Below, piece by piece: positions 39,290-51,553 of a stretch of 64,000 nt of DNA. Location: assembly GCA_021014325.1 (NCBI GenBank), contig CM037470.1, forward strand, positions 4,739,647-4,803,646, read 5' to 3'. Origin of the DNA: Plazaster borealis (lineage: Eukaryota > Echinodermata > Asteroidea > Forcipulatida > Labidiasteridae). Position 1 is the first letter of the stretch; each line of letters starts with the position of its first letter. The translations under genes were made by a program, and so were the position numbers. A model generated the notes under the pieces. It did not search any database and was not told where the DNA came from. It saw only the letters and a program-made list of their open reading frames with translations.

Positions 39290-40325
39290 AAACGCTGTCT
39301 TCAATTTATCTTTTGTTTTTCTTTCTTCCGCGTGTCAGGTCATTCAGTAACATTTTCCCGACCGAATGACCTGACAGCATCTCAGAGTTTATAAACGGCC
39401 TGATATGACATTCTCTTTTGATATATAATTTGTAACCAAACCGAGTCTGGAAGAAAACAAATAGTCTGTTTCCCTTTTGTACAATGAATATGAGCATTCG
39501 TTACTGTTATTGGATATAGGTAACATGACCAAGATGGTGGCAGCAGGATAAAGGTCTAATAATATAAAGACTCTGAAAAGAGCTGACTGGTTTACAAAAA
39601 TATTCTCATCGTTTCGGCTTGGTTCGTTGAGTATGAAACAACATTTCCTTCTTGGTTGTTGAGTATGAAACAACAATTCCCTCTTATACGAAAACATAAT
39701 GTACCAATGAGATTCAACTTGTATCTCAAACCCCGCCAATATGAGATTAAACTTATACAAGTCCTCCACCAATCAAAATATTATATTAGATTGAATGTCA
39801 GTTCTACCATTCGGGACCATGGATAACTTTTCCGCTGTTAGCCCTAAGCTTAATGTAATCAATGATAGTGACAAAATTTGTATAGCAAAGTGAAAACATT
39901 TTTGTAGGATTAGTGATTGGCTTTACAACAGACGCAATTTGATAAGGTGGTCCCCCCCATGGCTATTTTAACAATGGCACAATTAGCAAAAATGATAAAA
40001 TGACCTTTCGTTATTTGAGATGAAACGACTCCTGGGATGTAACCCATCCCCCGGAACGAGTTACGATAGCCACGGCTGCTGTTGGGACGACTTGTCCAAA
40101 CGCATAAAGGTCCGGTAACGCTGCGTTAGAAATGCTCTGCGGTTATATGCGTAGGCGACTCTTGTATTTCATTACAAATTCAATTTATTAATTGGTACCT
40201 GGACGATAGAAGTGCGAGGCCTTTTGTAAATTCCTCTAGCAAAAATGTCGTTTTGTCTCTATATATTTTTTGAAAAGTCTTGTCCATGTTTACTGCTATG
40301 TTGAAACTGTATTTTAGATTTTTGC

Positions 40326-40610
40326 TTAAAGGCAGGGATATCCTTTTGGTAATTGTCAAAGACAAGTATCCTCACTTGGTGAGACATGCCCATTTTTTTG
40401 CATGTAAACAACCGACATCAGATATCGCGGTTTTTTGTTTTAAGGTTTTCAGAAACTGCATGTTTTCTCGAATATGACTTATTTCAGAGGGAAATATTTC
40501 ACAGATTTTTTTCTTTCTAGCGTGAACATCATAATCATGAAAGTAAGCTTTCAGACTAAAATTAAACAATGATTTTGTTATCCTTACCAATCCTAGTATA
40601 ATACCCTTAA
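40326..40610 (+). mobile_element. Chimeric TTAA element: family A left end, family G right end
   Basis: The first 65 bases (TTAAAGGCAGGGATATCC, then GTCAAAGACAAGTATCC and TCACTTGGTG) are family A. The last 60 bases (GTTATCCTTACCAATCC then TAGTATAATACCCTTAA) are the inverse of the family G end at 15474. TTAA stands at both ends of a 285 bp unit. Confidence 0.55.
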
Positions 40611-40734
40611 TGATGTGGCAAAAGATTTTTTTGCGATTTCTTCTGTTCTCTGACAACTACAGGTTCATTCCCCCTATTTTTGTAATTTTTCTGGAAAATG
40701 TGTTGATTCAATGTGCTTCTAGGCATTATTATTG

Positions 40735-40887
40735 CTTAACAACTTTGTGCTTAACAAAAAGTAGCAGGATACCAGTCAAAGATGGTGCATGTGACATGGT
40801 ATTTTGGCTGGTAACCTTCTTCTGGTAGGCATAATTTTGTTGTGCTAAGCTACTTTTTGTGCTCACGCAGCTCTAAAATTGGGCCCT
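40735..40887 (-). repeat. Family B repeat, left end missing
   Basis: Has the GATACCAGTCAAAGATGGTG and TTTTGGCTGGTAACCTTC blocks and the right terminus CAGCTCTAAAATTGGGCCC. The left terminus is lost. Confidence 0.6.
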
Positions 40888-42180
40888 GCATGGATAGCTT
40901 TCAATTCACTGTTATTGTTTGTGCTCAGAAATGTTACTGTTTAAAAATATATATATTAACAGCCACGGGCATTATGAGTTAACTGTTAATGTTTGTATAA
41001 TATTTTATTAGCTTACCGGGTTCAACAGAAAATTGTTAAAGGCCATTTGTTATAAAGGTCAATGGATGACACGTCATTCACCATTGCAATTAACAGTAAT
41101 TGCATTGCGGTCAGTTCAAAGGTTTTTATTGTTGTTATTAATAGGGGGACTCTTTTGTTTGAAAAGGATGTACCATTCACGCGGGAAAGGGTTAATATGT
41201 CTTTAAAAAAACCAACAAAACAATTTAATTAACTCCTTGACTGTTGCGATTTATGCTCCGGGTGAAACAAATTTAACATCTAACCGGATCTGCTGTGGAA
41301 TTCATTTGAGTGTGTTTGTCATCTGGCGAGCGTGAAAATCAAGTCCATCTATTATATTTCAGTTTTAGAAGCTAATTGCACTCCCACGCGATTTCTATGT
41401 GTAAAATGTATTAACCGCGGTGGTACCTAAAATGGATCTTTTTTGCACAGCGATATCGCCGTTGACTTGGTCCGGGAACCAGTCACATTCTAAATCAAAT
41501 CCTATTGTGACTGGTACCTTGTTTTGATCAGCAAAGTTTCCCCCAGTCATTAAACTGGCCTAAGTGTCCCCTGGAGTTCATTCTTAATAGAAAACCTAAT
41601 CTACATAAACGGTACCAGACTTTTTTACTTTGAGTTCAATCTCGTTTAGGTTGTTTGAAAATAGTATATACATAGGATGAATGTGAGGTTGTGGCTCATG
41701 CAGCAGCTACTGCCAGAAACACCTGGGCGAACCCCTTCTCTTATAGCGATAAGTGTAACTTGGATCTTTTACGTGCATTTATACCCAACGCACGGGACCT
41801 ATACGACTTTACGTCCCATCCGAAGGACACAAGTGTCAAGACCGGGACTCGAACCTACACTCTACTGATCAGAAACACGTACGCTTTTTTAACTGTAAGC
41901 CACGACAACGCCATTGAAAGATCCGAGTCGTATAGACATTTAAAGACTTTGAAAAAAGGAGCATCAGCAAAATGTAATTTTGTAAAAATCTGGGCTATAA
42001 TGTGGATTTTAAACATGTTCTCACCTTTAAAAGAATATATAATGGGCGAACGTTTTATTGATCTTTTTGAGAGACCATTGTTCTCGGGGACAATTCGTCC
42101 ACCACATTTAGCAGTAAGGTATTCAGTAACTTGTAAAAGAAGCTTGAAGCGCTGGATTGCCTCCATGCTCATATTATTCA

Positions 42181-42236
42181 ATTTATTTATTTATTAATTG
42201 ATTGATTGATTTATTTATTTATTTATTGATACGTTA
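42181..42236 (+). repeat. TTTA/TTGA microsatellite
   Basis: Alternating runs of TTTA, TTGA and again TTTA units. Confidence 0.85.
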
Positions 42237-42419
42237 TTTATTTTATTTTTTTGAATCGCACCATGTAAACATGTTTGTTTATTAAAGTAGATAAAATATA
42301 TAAATTGCGCCCGTCCTCTCACAGAGCACCAGCTAAATGGATCTTGTTTCAACAAACGCCGAAACAAGTAGTTTGTATTGATCAGATTCTGGCAAGTTTC
42401 ATCGTTGTGAACGGTCAAG

Positions 42420-42575
42420 CTCTGAACGTGTAGCAGACATGATCTTCTTCCTACTTTAGTCTGATTTCCGATTGTTTTGCCCTTGGAAAAATCAGACAAT
42501 GTGTACATAGGTCAACCCTTGTACCCAATAAAATGTTCCTACCGTTTTCCACGGACCAAATATCATGCCTGGTGT
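42420..42575 (+). repeat. Family D repeat, second copy
   Basis: Partner of 2590-2820 with a shorter middle. It ends about 30 bases before a family A element. Confidence 0.5.
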
Positions 42576-42603
42576 ACAGAACAATTACAGTTACTTCTGT
42601 GAC

Positions 42604-42978
42604 TTAAAGGCACTGTACACGTTTGGTAATTACTCAAAATGTATATTACCATGAAAACTGACTTGGTAACGAGCAACGGAGAGCTGTTGATAGTATAAAA
42701 CATTGTGAGAAACGACTCCCTCTGAAGTAACGTAGTTTTTGAGAAAGAGGTAATTTCTCACTAAAATAATAAAAGACATCTTGCATAAGAAGCCTTTTAT
42801 TCCTATCTGAAAGCACGCAAATTTGTACAACAAGGGTGTTTTTTCTTTCATCATTTTCTTGCAACTTCGATGACTAATTGAGCCCAAATTTTCACAGGCT
42901 TGTTATTTTATGCATATGTTGGGATACACCAAGTGAGAACAGTCTTTGACAATTACCAAACGTGTTCAGTGCCTTTAA
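42604..42978 (-). mobile_element. Family A element, complete copy
   Basis: TTAA-flanked, 375 bp, left end TTAAAGGCACTGTACACG, right end GTGTTCAGTGCCTTTAA. The centre carries CATCTTGCATAAGAAGCC, a broken form of the palindrome. Confidence 0.85.
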
Positions 42979-44686
42979 CGTAACAAACAATAAGGGGATA
43001 AACTTGTGACTAATTTAGTGTCAAGTGGCCAATAATATTGTCATGAATGGGCCTCTTCTGCAGTATCAACAGAATCAGATCCTGTTTCACATCTTGCCAT
43101 CTAAAACAAGCACAACTGGTTAAGTAGCATTTGTTCATCAATCCACCCCTCCCCGTTAACCCCGGGCGAGGATAAACATAGTGCGCTGTGCTGATATGAT
43201 ATGATCAACAACCATACATTGCTCCAAAAAAAAGAAGGAGACAAATCAACTCCTACGCACAACTCGTGGCATGATCAGCCAACTAAAAAAAATAAAAAAA
43301 GCCCACGTTGATTCAAACGCAGTTATACCTGGACAGCCCGGGCCGCTGTCGTGTTTGCTCGTGCAAACTCACCGTGTACTACGAGAGGGTATAAAACGGT
43401 ATCCAATGCGAGTATCGCGTCAGAGTCGTTTGTGAGGTGCTAATTACTGTAACGTGTATCTGGTACTCGCTCCCCGTAAACGCAACAGGTGGAAATCGTG
43501 GGACATACATTTTGTTGTGTACAACGCGGCAATACGAACGTAAGTGTTATTACTACCCTCAGTTCTTATTGGCAGCCATCCAGGGTAGTGTTCTCTTTTT
43601 ATTCTTTCAGATTTGTAGTGTTTCGTGGAAGGACTTCGCATAATCCTTGATATTGTTTATATAAATTATATTTATTTGTTTTTTATCATTGAACACAATT
43701 GGCTATCATGATATTGTGTTGTCATCAATGCGTCACGGCTTAAAGTTTGTGGTGAAATTGTTCACGTTGATGCATTATGCGAGCTCAACAATACACTTAC
43801 AATAACATTTTTTGTTTTGTTGGCGTATGATTTGTATTTAATAACCAATGCCGTATTCAATTAACAACGCTGGATGCGTGTCATCAGCTATACCGGACAC
43901 AAACGGCTAAAAAAACCGTGTATAATGATGTACAGTTGGCTTCATTTCCACGTCAATGCACGTGGTAATGTGTTGGATAAACGTGTTGTTGATGCAGATA
44001 TATGATATCTTGCCAGAAAAAAAGTGACCTTATATATATATTGGGTATGATTGTATGCAAAGTCAGTCTCCAACTAGATACGGTTAAAACGTCATCTGAT
44101 TGATGCCGTGGTATACCGAGTGCTATAAAACGGCCCTCGATAACAAACAGGTTTGACAGAGGTAAGATTTTATGGTATTGCTCTGTTTTGAAATATTTCG
44201 AATGGTAGTAATACCTATTATTTGTTTCTCCTCGAGGTGGACCTTCATGTAAACAGATAAGTACGGACAGATTGCAAAAAGCACAGTATAATTTTTAGTC
44301 AAATTCATTTGAATGAAAGTGCGCATCCTCGCTTAACTCCTCGGAAAGCAAAGGTGTAGATTTAGTAATAATAGTAAATATATCACAATCTATAAAAAAA
44401 GTGTCATAAGTGGGATAATTCGTGCATATAAACGTAGTTTTGTTCAGAATAGTATTTTTGTAAAAACCTCGTGAATATTTCAAGCTTGTTTTTACATTTC
44501 ACAGTTGTAACAATAACATCACATTGTTCGGAAAGTTTTTCAAACAGTTTGTTACGGAGTTGCAGTACTTTTTACATAGCCACGCCCTTTCCACGCTAAT
44601 GAGCAATGCAAAGTACCGTACATTGTGTATCTCAGGCTTGAAGCATTTTCCCCCAACCATGTTTGCACACAACATTGCTAACCGGT

Positions 44687-45043
44687 TTAAAGGCACTGTA
44701 CACGTTTGGTAATTTCTCAAAATATATACTAGCATAAAAACGGACTTGGTAACGAGCAACGGAAAGCTGTTGATAGTATAAAACATTGTGAGAAACGACC
44801 CCCTCTGAAGTAACGTAGTTTTTGAGAAAGAGGTAATTTCTCACTAAAATAATAAAAAAGTTTTTATTCCTCTATGAAAGCACACAAATTTGTACAAAAG
44901 GGTGTTTTTTCTTTCATCATTTTCTTGCAACTTCGATGACCAATGGAGCCCAAACTTTCACAGGCTTGTTATTTTATGCATATGTTGGGATACACCATGT
45001 GAGAAAACTGGTCTTTGACAAGTACCAAACGTGTTCAGTGCCT
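44687..45043 (-). mobile_element. Family A element, near-complete copy
   Basis: Begins TTAAAGGCACTGTACACG; the right end has decayed to TTCAGTGCCTAGG. The central palindrome is deleted down to AAAAAAGTTTTT. About 110 bases separate it from an oppositely oriented copy at 45153. Confidence 0.8.
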
Positions 45044-45152
45044 AGGTCAATGAATTGCGTGGGTTTTGCAGACTCGTCGTTACATTATTTGAAACGAGGT
45101 GTGTCCACCACCTGAGAAAGACAGCACCGATATTCCTTCAACTCGATGCAAG

Positions 45153-45528
45153 TTAAAGGCACTGGACACGTTTGGTAATTGTCAAAGACACTTGGTGTAT
45201 CCCAACATAATGCATACAATCACAGACCTGTGAAAATCTGGGCTCAATCGGTCATCGAAGTTGCAAGAAAACAATGAAAGAAAAAACACCCTTGTTGCAC
45301 AAATTTTTGTGCTTTCAGATGCCCAAGAAAGGCTTCTGGCCTGAAGTCGTTCTCAGATTGAAATATTTTAGTGAGAAATTATCTTCTTTCTCAAAAACTA
45401 CGTTACTTCAGAGGGAGTCGTTTTTCACAATGTTTTATACTATCAACAGCTCTCCATTGCTCGTAACAAGTAAGTTGTTATGCTAAATATATATTTTGAG
45501 CAATTACCAAACGTGTCCAGTGCCTCCA
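45153..45528 (+). mobile_element. Family A element, near-complete copy
   Basis: Left end TTAAAGGCACTGGACACG, right end CGTGTCCAGTGCCTCCAA. The centre has the GGCTTCTGGCCTGAAGTC variant shared with 14642. A deletion near the left end removes the ACCAGTGTTCTC block. Confidence 0.8.
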
Positions 45529-46337
45529 AGTCAAAAATCATACAAATCCACGCTGTGAGATTCCGATAGATACGGCGTTGATCAGAGCAGACTTGTAGGC
45601 CTATTGTGAACATAAACGACACGACCACGTGTAAAAATCGGCGGTTTAAAAATGTAAGTTCACAACTGAAACGGATAACAAATCGCATAGTTATCGCACA
45701 TTCATGGGTGTGCTACTCATTGATTAATGAATTTATTATTCCCAATTTATTATTGGTCGTATTACTGCAAAGAAATACACCATCTCCAAAGTTTTAGAAT
45801 ATGCTAAAATTGTCCGCGTTATTTTTCTCCTAAACACGCACCCATGCCTTGTTTTGAAATGTACTTTTAATGGGGGTTTTGAGACGCGGGGTTTGGTCAC
45901 TGCGAACTCGTCAGCGACACAATCACGTTTTATGGCGGGGGTCAAGTACCATGCGGGTTATCATATTCGTATAATAATATACGCAATAATTGCAGTCTGA
46001 CTTTTATATAACAATTTATATCCGCACTTATGCGTTATTGACAATCACAGAATGATGTCGGCGTTCCTCCATTTAAAGGCAACTCAATTTTTAGGTGGAG
46101 ATATTGAAGTTCTGAAGAATACACTCATTCCAAAGCCTCTATAGTTTTTTGTTTTTTCGTTGTTGTAGTTTTTTTCTGGGGGGAGGTGGGATTTCATTTT
46201 ATGCTTTTGAAACAGTGTTTTGGCCGTGTTTTGTGACTTTAAAAAGAAAGGTTTGATAAGAACCTCTTGGAGCAGTTCCTCGACGCTGCACGCTTACCAC
46301 CGAATTCTGAGCTCACGGCACCCTGTAAAGCACCATA

Positions 46338-46515
46338 TGGGCCCAATTAAGCACAAAAAGCAGCTAAGCTCAACAACATTATGCTTACCTGAATAAGGTT
46401 ACCCGCCAAAATACCATATCACATGCACCATTTCTGACTGGTACCCTGCTTATTTTTGCTAAGCACAAAATTTGTAGGCAAAACTGTCTGCTTAGAGCTC
46501 TATGAAATTGGGCCC
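46338..46515 (+). repeat. Family B repeat
   Basis: Bounded by GGGCCCAATTAAGCACAAA and AGAGCTCTATGAAATTGGGC. It directly abuts a family I copy (from 46517), as at 58866-59222. Confidence 0.65.
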
Positions 46516-46548
46516 TGGGCTCGATTTCACAAAGCACTAAGATTCATC

Positions 46549-46939
46549 TTAAAGGGACACGTTGCCTTGGATCGGACGAGTTGGTCAACAAAAAAGCGTT
46601 TGTAACCGTTTGTTTAAAAATGCATATGGTTAGAAAGACGTTATAAAAGTAGAATACAATGATCCACACAAGTATGCCTCGAAATTGCGTGGTTTTCCTT
46701 TTACTTTGTGAACTAACACGGTCGGCCGTTTTGTGGAGTCAAAATGTTGACTCCACAAAATGGCCGACCGTGTTTGTTCACGATGTAAAAGGAAAACCAC
46801 GCAATTTCGAGACATATTTGTGTGGATCATTGTATTCTACTTTTAAAACACCTTTCTAAGTGTGTGGATTTTATAACAAACGGTTACAAATGCTTTTTAT
46901 AGACCAACTCGCGCGATCCAAGGCAACGTGTCCCTTTAA
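46549..46939. mobile_element. Fold-back TTAA element (391 bp, nearly perfect palindrome)
   Basis: Each half, about 185 bp, is the reverse complement of the other with few mismatches, centred near 46744 in a short CAAAATGTTG loop. Ends are TTAAAGGGACACGTTGCC and its inverse, flanked by TTAA. It splits a family I repeat at the site homologous to the TTAA used by family A at 4565. Both strands therefore show look-alike short open frames. Confidence 0.85.
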
Positions 46940-47389
46940 GATTGATTCAAAGTTGAGATTGCCCCCGATTCTTCACTCCGTAAGCGCAGAATACCGCGGT
47001 AAGCAGAGCCATGTAATGTAAATCATCCCTGGTTTTGTGGAATGTTTGTCAGTGTCGGACGTCGAAGGAAACTCACGTGATAATTGGTACCAGTATTAAT
47101 CATTTATTAAAAAGTCAAACGGTTTAGATAAAACATCGGCCCATTTGTTGTTTCGATCACTGCTATTATGAATAATAACGAGAGGAGGAAATGTCAGCAA
47201 TAACCTATCACGATCCACGGTGTTTTAGACAAGAAGGGTAAACCCATTTCATCATTACGGGAGTGAATTTTAAAAAAAGAAACAAAAAAATCAACGCGAT
47301 TCTCGTGTTTCATTCATAAAAAGGCAGACTTTCAAACGTAACAAAAAAAAATATATATCTTCTTCTTTTGAACGACAACGTCAGCACGA

Positions 47390-48031
47390 AGCCCCTCAGA
47401 AGACGTCATTATGACGTCATTACCGGTTATACTCTCTTAAGTCCCCGCGTTTGTCCCCGCTCTTCATGACGTCCGGATAATTAAATATCGAATGGGAAAC
47501 GTGCGCCATACGTGAAACTTGTATGAAATTGGCCGTCGAATCATCGACGTCTGATGACCCGTGCACACATGCTGTCTACCCGGCGTATGATTGATTGTAG
47601 GCCTCGCCATTCATTATGTTATGAGTGCACGAAACCGACAGAATTAACCCGCGATTTCATTGAATCCATCCGGATTGGACATCTTCCCATCAACAATAAC
47701 AGCGGAAACATCAACTCTTAACTTCCTTAGTTGCCGTGGCAACCGCCTCCGTTGCTGAAACGAGCGCGAAAAGTACGTCCACGCATCTGAAAGCACAAAA
47801 TGTTACGTATAGATGTTGTACTTGTGAGTATCTTCCGTATAGATAGCAGATGAACTGCAGCAGTCCGGCAAGTACAGTAGAGCTCTAATTGTTGTCGGTC
47901 ATGCGCGGGTTGAGGTGGCGTGTTTTGCACCTCCCACACGCTTTAATTTCTCTAAAGTTAAATCGCGTGTAACTCGGGTAGTTGTTTAACGTAGTTTGAG
48001 GGTTTAGTCAACGCGTGATCCGTCCGAAAAG
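47390..48031 (+). promoter_or_regulatory. Candidate alternative promoter and untranslated first exon
   Basis: This stretch is richer in CpG than the rest of the intron and lacks the common repeats. It has an exact CRE (TGACGTCA, 47412-47419), a near-CRE just before it and an ACGTCC further on. It ends in a strong splice donor (AAAAG before GTGAGT at 48032). That donor lies 2.7 kb before exon 2, so an untranslated exon here could feed exon 2 or 3 and start translation at Met93. This is inference; a conserved intronic enhancer with a chance donor is the main alternative. Confidence 0.3.
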
Positions 48032-48276
48032 GTGAGTTTGAGCATTGTTATTGCGAAGTGATATATATTTTAGTATGTTTGAAAAGTCACTGGTCTTGGT
48101 GGTTGTTTTCGTGTGGCTTCTCATTTATGTTGATGAGTCGAGAAAAAGTAAGGAACATGTTAGAGAGATGTTTGTTTTTAACAGACAACCCGCACCTGAG
48201 TTTTGATGGTACCATGGAAATAGGAAAATATGGCTTGTAATGTTGGTAAAGTAATTTTTTTCTGAGATTGATAACG

Positions 48277-48301
48277 TTTTTTTTTTTTTTTTTTTTTTTT
48301 T
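48277..48301 (+). repeat. Poly-T tract
   Basis: Twenty-five consecutive T. Could be the reverse of a retroposed poly-A tail, but no attached element is visible. Confidence 0.9.
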
Positions 48302-49994
48302 AAGAGGTTTGCTTTCAGTGGAAAACACTGAACACACATTATTAAAAATCATGACAGAAACAAAGTATTTTTTGTTAAATTTCTTTGTCTCTAAACGAGT
48401 TTTGAAAAGTCAAAACAAAAAGCATACAACAACTTTTGCTTACCCGTGGACAACGCACCATCCACATGTAACATATAACGTTGTTTGTACATGGCTAATG
48501 GACGTGAGTTGCTGGGATTCCTACAATAATTCATTAAGATTATTTATTTATTAATTTATTTTAATAATGAATACAAGATGAACAGGGGTTGCAAGGAACT
48601 ACAAAAGTATAAAAACTGTCATCAAAAGATGTGTACAACCAAGACCCCAATAAAATTATTAAAATGGAATTGCACACGAAATATTTTAATTAACTACCAC
48701 TAATAATTGGCAGATTTTTGGCAGTTAAATCTTATATCTTTATCAAATCTATTTTAAATCTAAATCTGGGGTTATTTTGGACAAAGCATCTTTAAATTTT
48801 CCTGATATTTTTTTTTTAAACCTTGGGAACATAATTGACAATTAAAAGTCTTGAAATGTTGAAGCTATTTCCGAAGTTTCAAGTTATTTCTTAGAATGTC
48901 CTGTACTTAAAAATTGTTGTCATCATAAGTAAAAGAAAATCTTTGCATTGGATAAAAGAACTACACATGGACAAATGACAGTCCTTCTTGTTTTTATTGG
49001 GAGGTATTTTGAGGAACAACTTGCGTTTCTTGAAGCAGTTGTTATTGAGGATCTTCGAGATCCATAAATAATTGTGGCTGAGAGTCCTCAATGTTTATAG
49101 AAGGTTGATGGAAGTGTACGGGGGTGGAACCTACTGTATTGAGCTTTCTAATGTTTGTTTTCACTAGCTGGACTCAAGGATTTCATGATCATTTTTTCTT
49201 AGTATTTAATATATGTCATTTAAAATGTTGAGTTCTTAGTTCAGGTTATTGTTGTTGATGTGTCCATCTATCAAAAAACTGATAGATGGTGTACATGGGC
49301 GACAGTCGTTCCCTGCTCAAGTGATTTGTTGGGGGGGGGGCGTGGAGGGGGCGGGGGTGAACTTACATTAAACTGTAAGGACTCCTCAAACCCCCACCCC
49401 AACACATTTTAGTATCGTTCTGGTAATTTACAACAGACCATTGATTTGACATTGCCCATTATAATTGTATACATGTACCCGATTTGAGTTCACGCATGGT
49501 GAATTCGCGAACACCTAATTTCGTAGTGCAATCAAGAACAACTGTGACCAAACTAGTTTAAATGTTAGATGGTCAATAGACCCCTTGCGTATGACATCAC
49601 AAGCTTGAACAGCGCCCTCACTGAGGTCAAAGGAGGATCTATTAATGGCTGAGAGTTGTGCGCGGCGCGTACACGCTTGCACATTTCCATGGATTTGCCT
49701 CAGCGATCGTGGCCTATGCAAGGGGCCTGTACAATTACATGCCTTGCATACAACAAATTGATAGCACTTACCTCCAATCTTCACATTCATACTCTTTTCT
49801 GAACTTGACTTATGACTTATCTTGAGATTGCATCTTGATCATTCTCGGACCTGGAAATGTACAGAGTGATGAAACGTTGATAATGTTTAATATACCGCGG
49901 TAGGTCATCAGTTGAGTTTTGTAACAAAGCGATGCTAAAAAAAACAACCCAAAACACTCAACATGGTTGACGTAGGATTCAAACTGGTCTGTCG

Positions 49995-50070
49995 TCATTG
50001 GGCAGGCTAAGATCGGTTAAGACATCTGCTCGAGAATCGTGGGTTCGAATCCCACCAAAGTAGCCTGTGG
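49995..50070 (+). repeat. tRNA-derived SINE-like fragment
   Basis: GATCGGTTAAGACATCTGCT followed by ATCGTGGGTTCGAATCCCAC gives spaced A-like and B boxes. It is followed by a segment (50086-50160) also seen in related form at 12590-12680. Confidence 0.45.
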
Positions 50071-50330
50071 AAATTTGTGTACTGCAGTGCAGTGCTTAAC
50101 AATCTTAAAGTCCTTGGGAAACTTTTGAAGGGGCACCAAGGCAAAGACCAGGGCAACAAGAGGACATTTCTTGGAGAAGTTGAACTTTTAATTTGTTGTA
50201 CCTGCCTTGATACATATTTGCGTTCTCCTACTGTATTCATCGGTCATTTTCCTTTTTTAATTGCAGGCGTAATCAGAGTGTATAAAAAGACCAATTTTGA
50301 ATGACGGATAGTGCTGGATAATTGATAATA

Positions 50331-50552
50331 GGGTTTGCCCTTAACCTTTTAGTGACTAGCCAGCGGGACCAATTACATGTAGCTTGCTTTTTCACTATTC
50401 CACCAGTTTGTTCACTAGTCCATAGTTCACTACATAGGGATGTTTTTCAACACTGACCTACTAGCCAGCCGCACCACTTGGAGAGACTTTTGACAGGTCC
50501 TCTGGTGTTTTAACTAGAATTTGGCCAGCGGACCACTGTTAAAGGAGAACGC
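50331..50552 (+). repeat. Family C repeat near exon 2
   Basis: Begins GGGTTTGCCCTTAACC and ends AAAGGAGAACGC, closely matching 2355-2570. It stops about 220 bases before the exon 2 acceptor. Confidence 0.65.
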
Positions 50553-50774
50553 CGTTGATATAAAAATACTTTTAAAATTACAATGGTTTTTCAAGTCACT
50601 GTAGCTTGATTCCCTCCGTGAACCTTGTCTGTACTTTACTTTAGTTTTCTAAAGCTTTTGTTGTTGCTTTTTCTCCCCTTGGTTTTCCTGCAGGTATTAA
50701 ACAAAATCTTTGTTTACTTTGATTTAAAAAAAAAGAGTTTTCATAAGTGGTTATTGTTCTGTTTTGACTTGCAG

Positions 50775-50943
50775 TTATCTTCAACGCATCAGCGATCGCA
50801 GCCCTGGATGCCTTGTCGTGTACAGCGTGGACCTAAAATGATGCACTATCGATGTTTAGATCCACCAACAACTCCTCAACATCAACCAGAACCCTCGCCC
50901 AGTGCTAGCATCCCAAGTCCGGCTACGCCTGTCTATAACACAG
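50775..50943 (+). CDS. ERF: Exon 2: Pro/Ser-rich linker of the ERF-like protein
   Basis: The acceptor is pyrimidine-rich and ends TTGCAG at 50774; the donor is G followed by GTACAA at 50944. The exon enters in phase 0 and leaves in phase 1, fitting exon 3 by completing a glycine codon. It encodes residues about 35-91: a Gln/Arg/Met-rich start, then a Pro/Ser/Thr-rich stretch with several Ser-Pro and Thr-Pro pairs that could be proline-directed kinase sites. No folded domain is evident. Vertebrate ERF/ETV3 have only a short leader before the ETS domain, so this is an N-terminal extension. The frame stays open upstream of the acceptor, so an alternative start nearby cannot be excluded. Confidence 0.7.
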
Positions 50944-51150
50944 GTACAAATCTTTAAAAGATTCATTAATTCAGGGGTCCGATTTTATACTGGACCACAG
51001 GCCTTAGGCCAGTGATTTTAGCAGCAGGCCAGTAAACTTAGGACGTCTCTTGGGTTTTTCAATAAACTTGTAATATCTTAAGTTAACAAAACAAAATTCA
51101 AATGTTGACTTTGAGTAAATATCTTCAAATTCTGTTGAGTAAGACAAATG

Positions 51151-51248
51151 AGATAAATCTCCTGTACTAGTGAATGTTCAAGTAAAAAACAGTTTACGTA
51201 GATAAATCTCCTGTTATTTAGTGAATGTTCAATTAAAACCAGTTTACG
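51151..51248 (+). repeat. 49 bp tandem duplication in intron 2
   Basis: AGATAAATCTCCTGT starts units at 51151 and 51200, each ending CAGTTTACG. Confidence 0.75.
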
Positions 51249-51324
51249 CGTTAAACTATGTAGAATTTTTTGTTGATTCTGGTCGTGTATTCTGGATATT
51301 CTGGATTCGAACTGGCTTCTCATC

Positions 51325-51410
51325 ACTTGGCACGCTCGGTGATCTAGTGTTTAAGGTATCTGCTCTAGAAAGTTGGGTGTCATGGGTTCGAATTCCACAA
51401 GAGTCAAAAT
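51325..51410 (+). repeat. tRNA-derived SINE-like fragment in intron 2
   Basis: CGGTGATCTAGTGTTTAAGG and GTCATGGGTTCGAATTCCAC resemble A and B boxes. It is the same type as the one at 49995, with the TCTGCTCTAGAAAG middle in common. Confidence 0.45.
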
Positions 51411-51553
51411 TTTTCTGCAAAACTCGGAAAGTGCTGAGTATACAACGCTTATCATACATGGGTCAAGGTAAAACCTAAATATTCTTTATCCCTGATGTTA
51501 TAATAACATCTATTAAATACTTTTTGTTTATGGTATTTTTTTAATTTTTAAAG

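Larger units (their letters stand above)
46976..50330. other. End of intron 1 before exon 2
   Basis: Includes the candidate alternative promoter (47390-48031), poly-T, a G-rich run at 49331-49357 and a SINE-like fragment at 49995. No repeat of family A is present in this last stretch before the ETS-coding exons. Confidence 0.4.

Noticed and set aside
41691..42197. 168-codon open frame
   Set aside because: Its first part overlaps a tRNA-derived SINE-like segment (minus-strand B box near 41850) and the rest has no domain. A 108-codon frame lies opposite.
46630..46859. Two near-identical 66-residue open frames on opposite strands
   Set aside because: They mirror each other because the sequence is a palindromic fold-back element.
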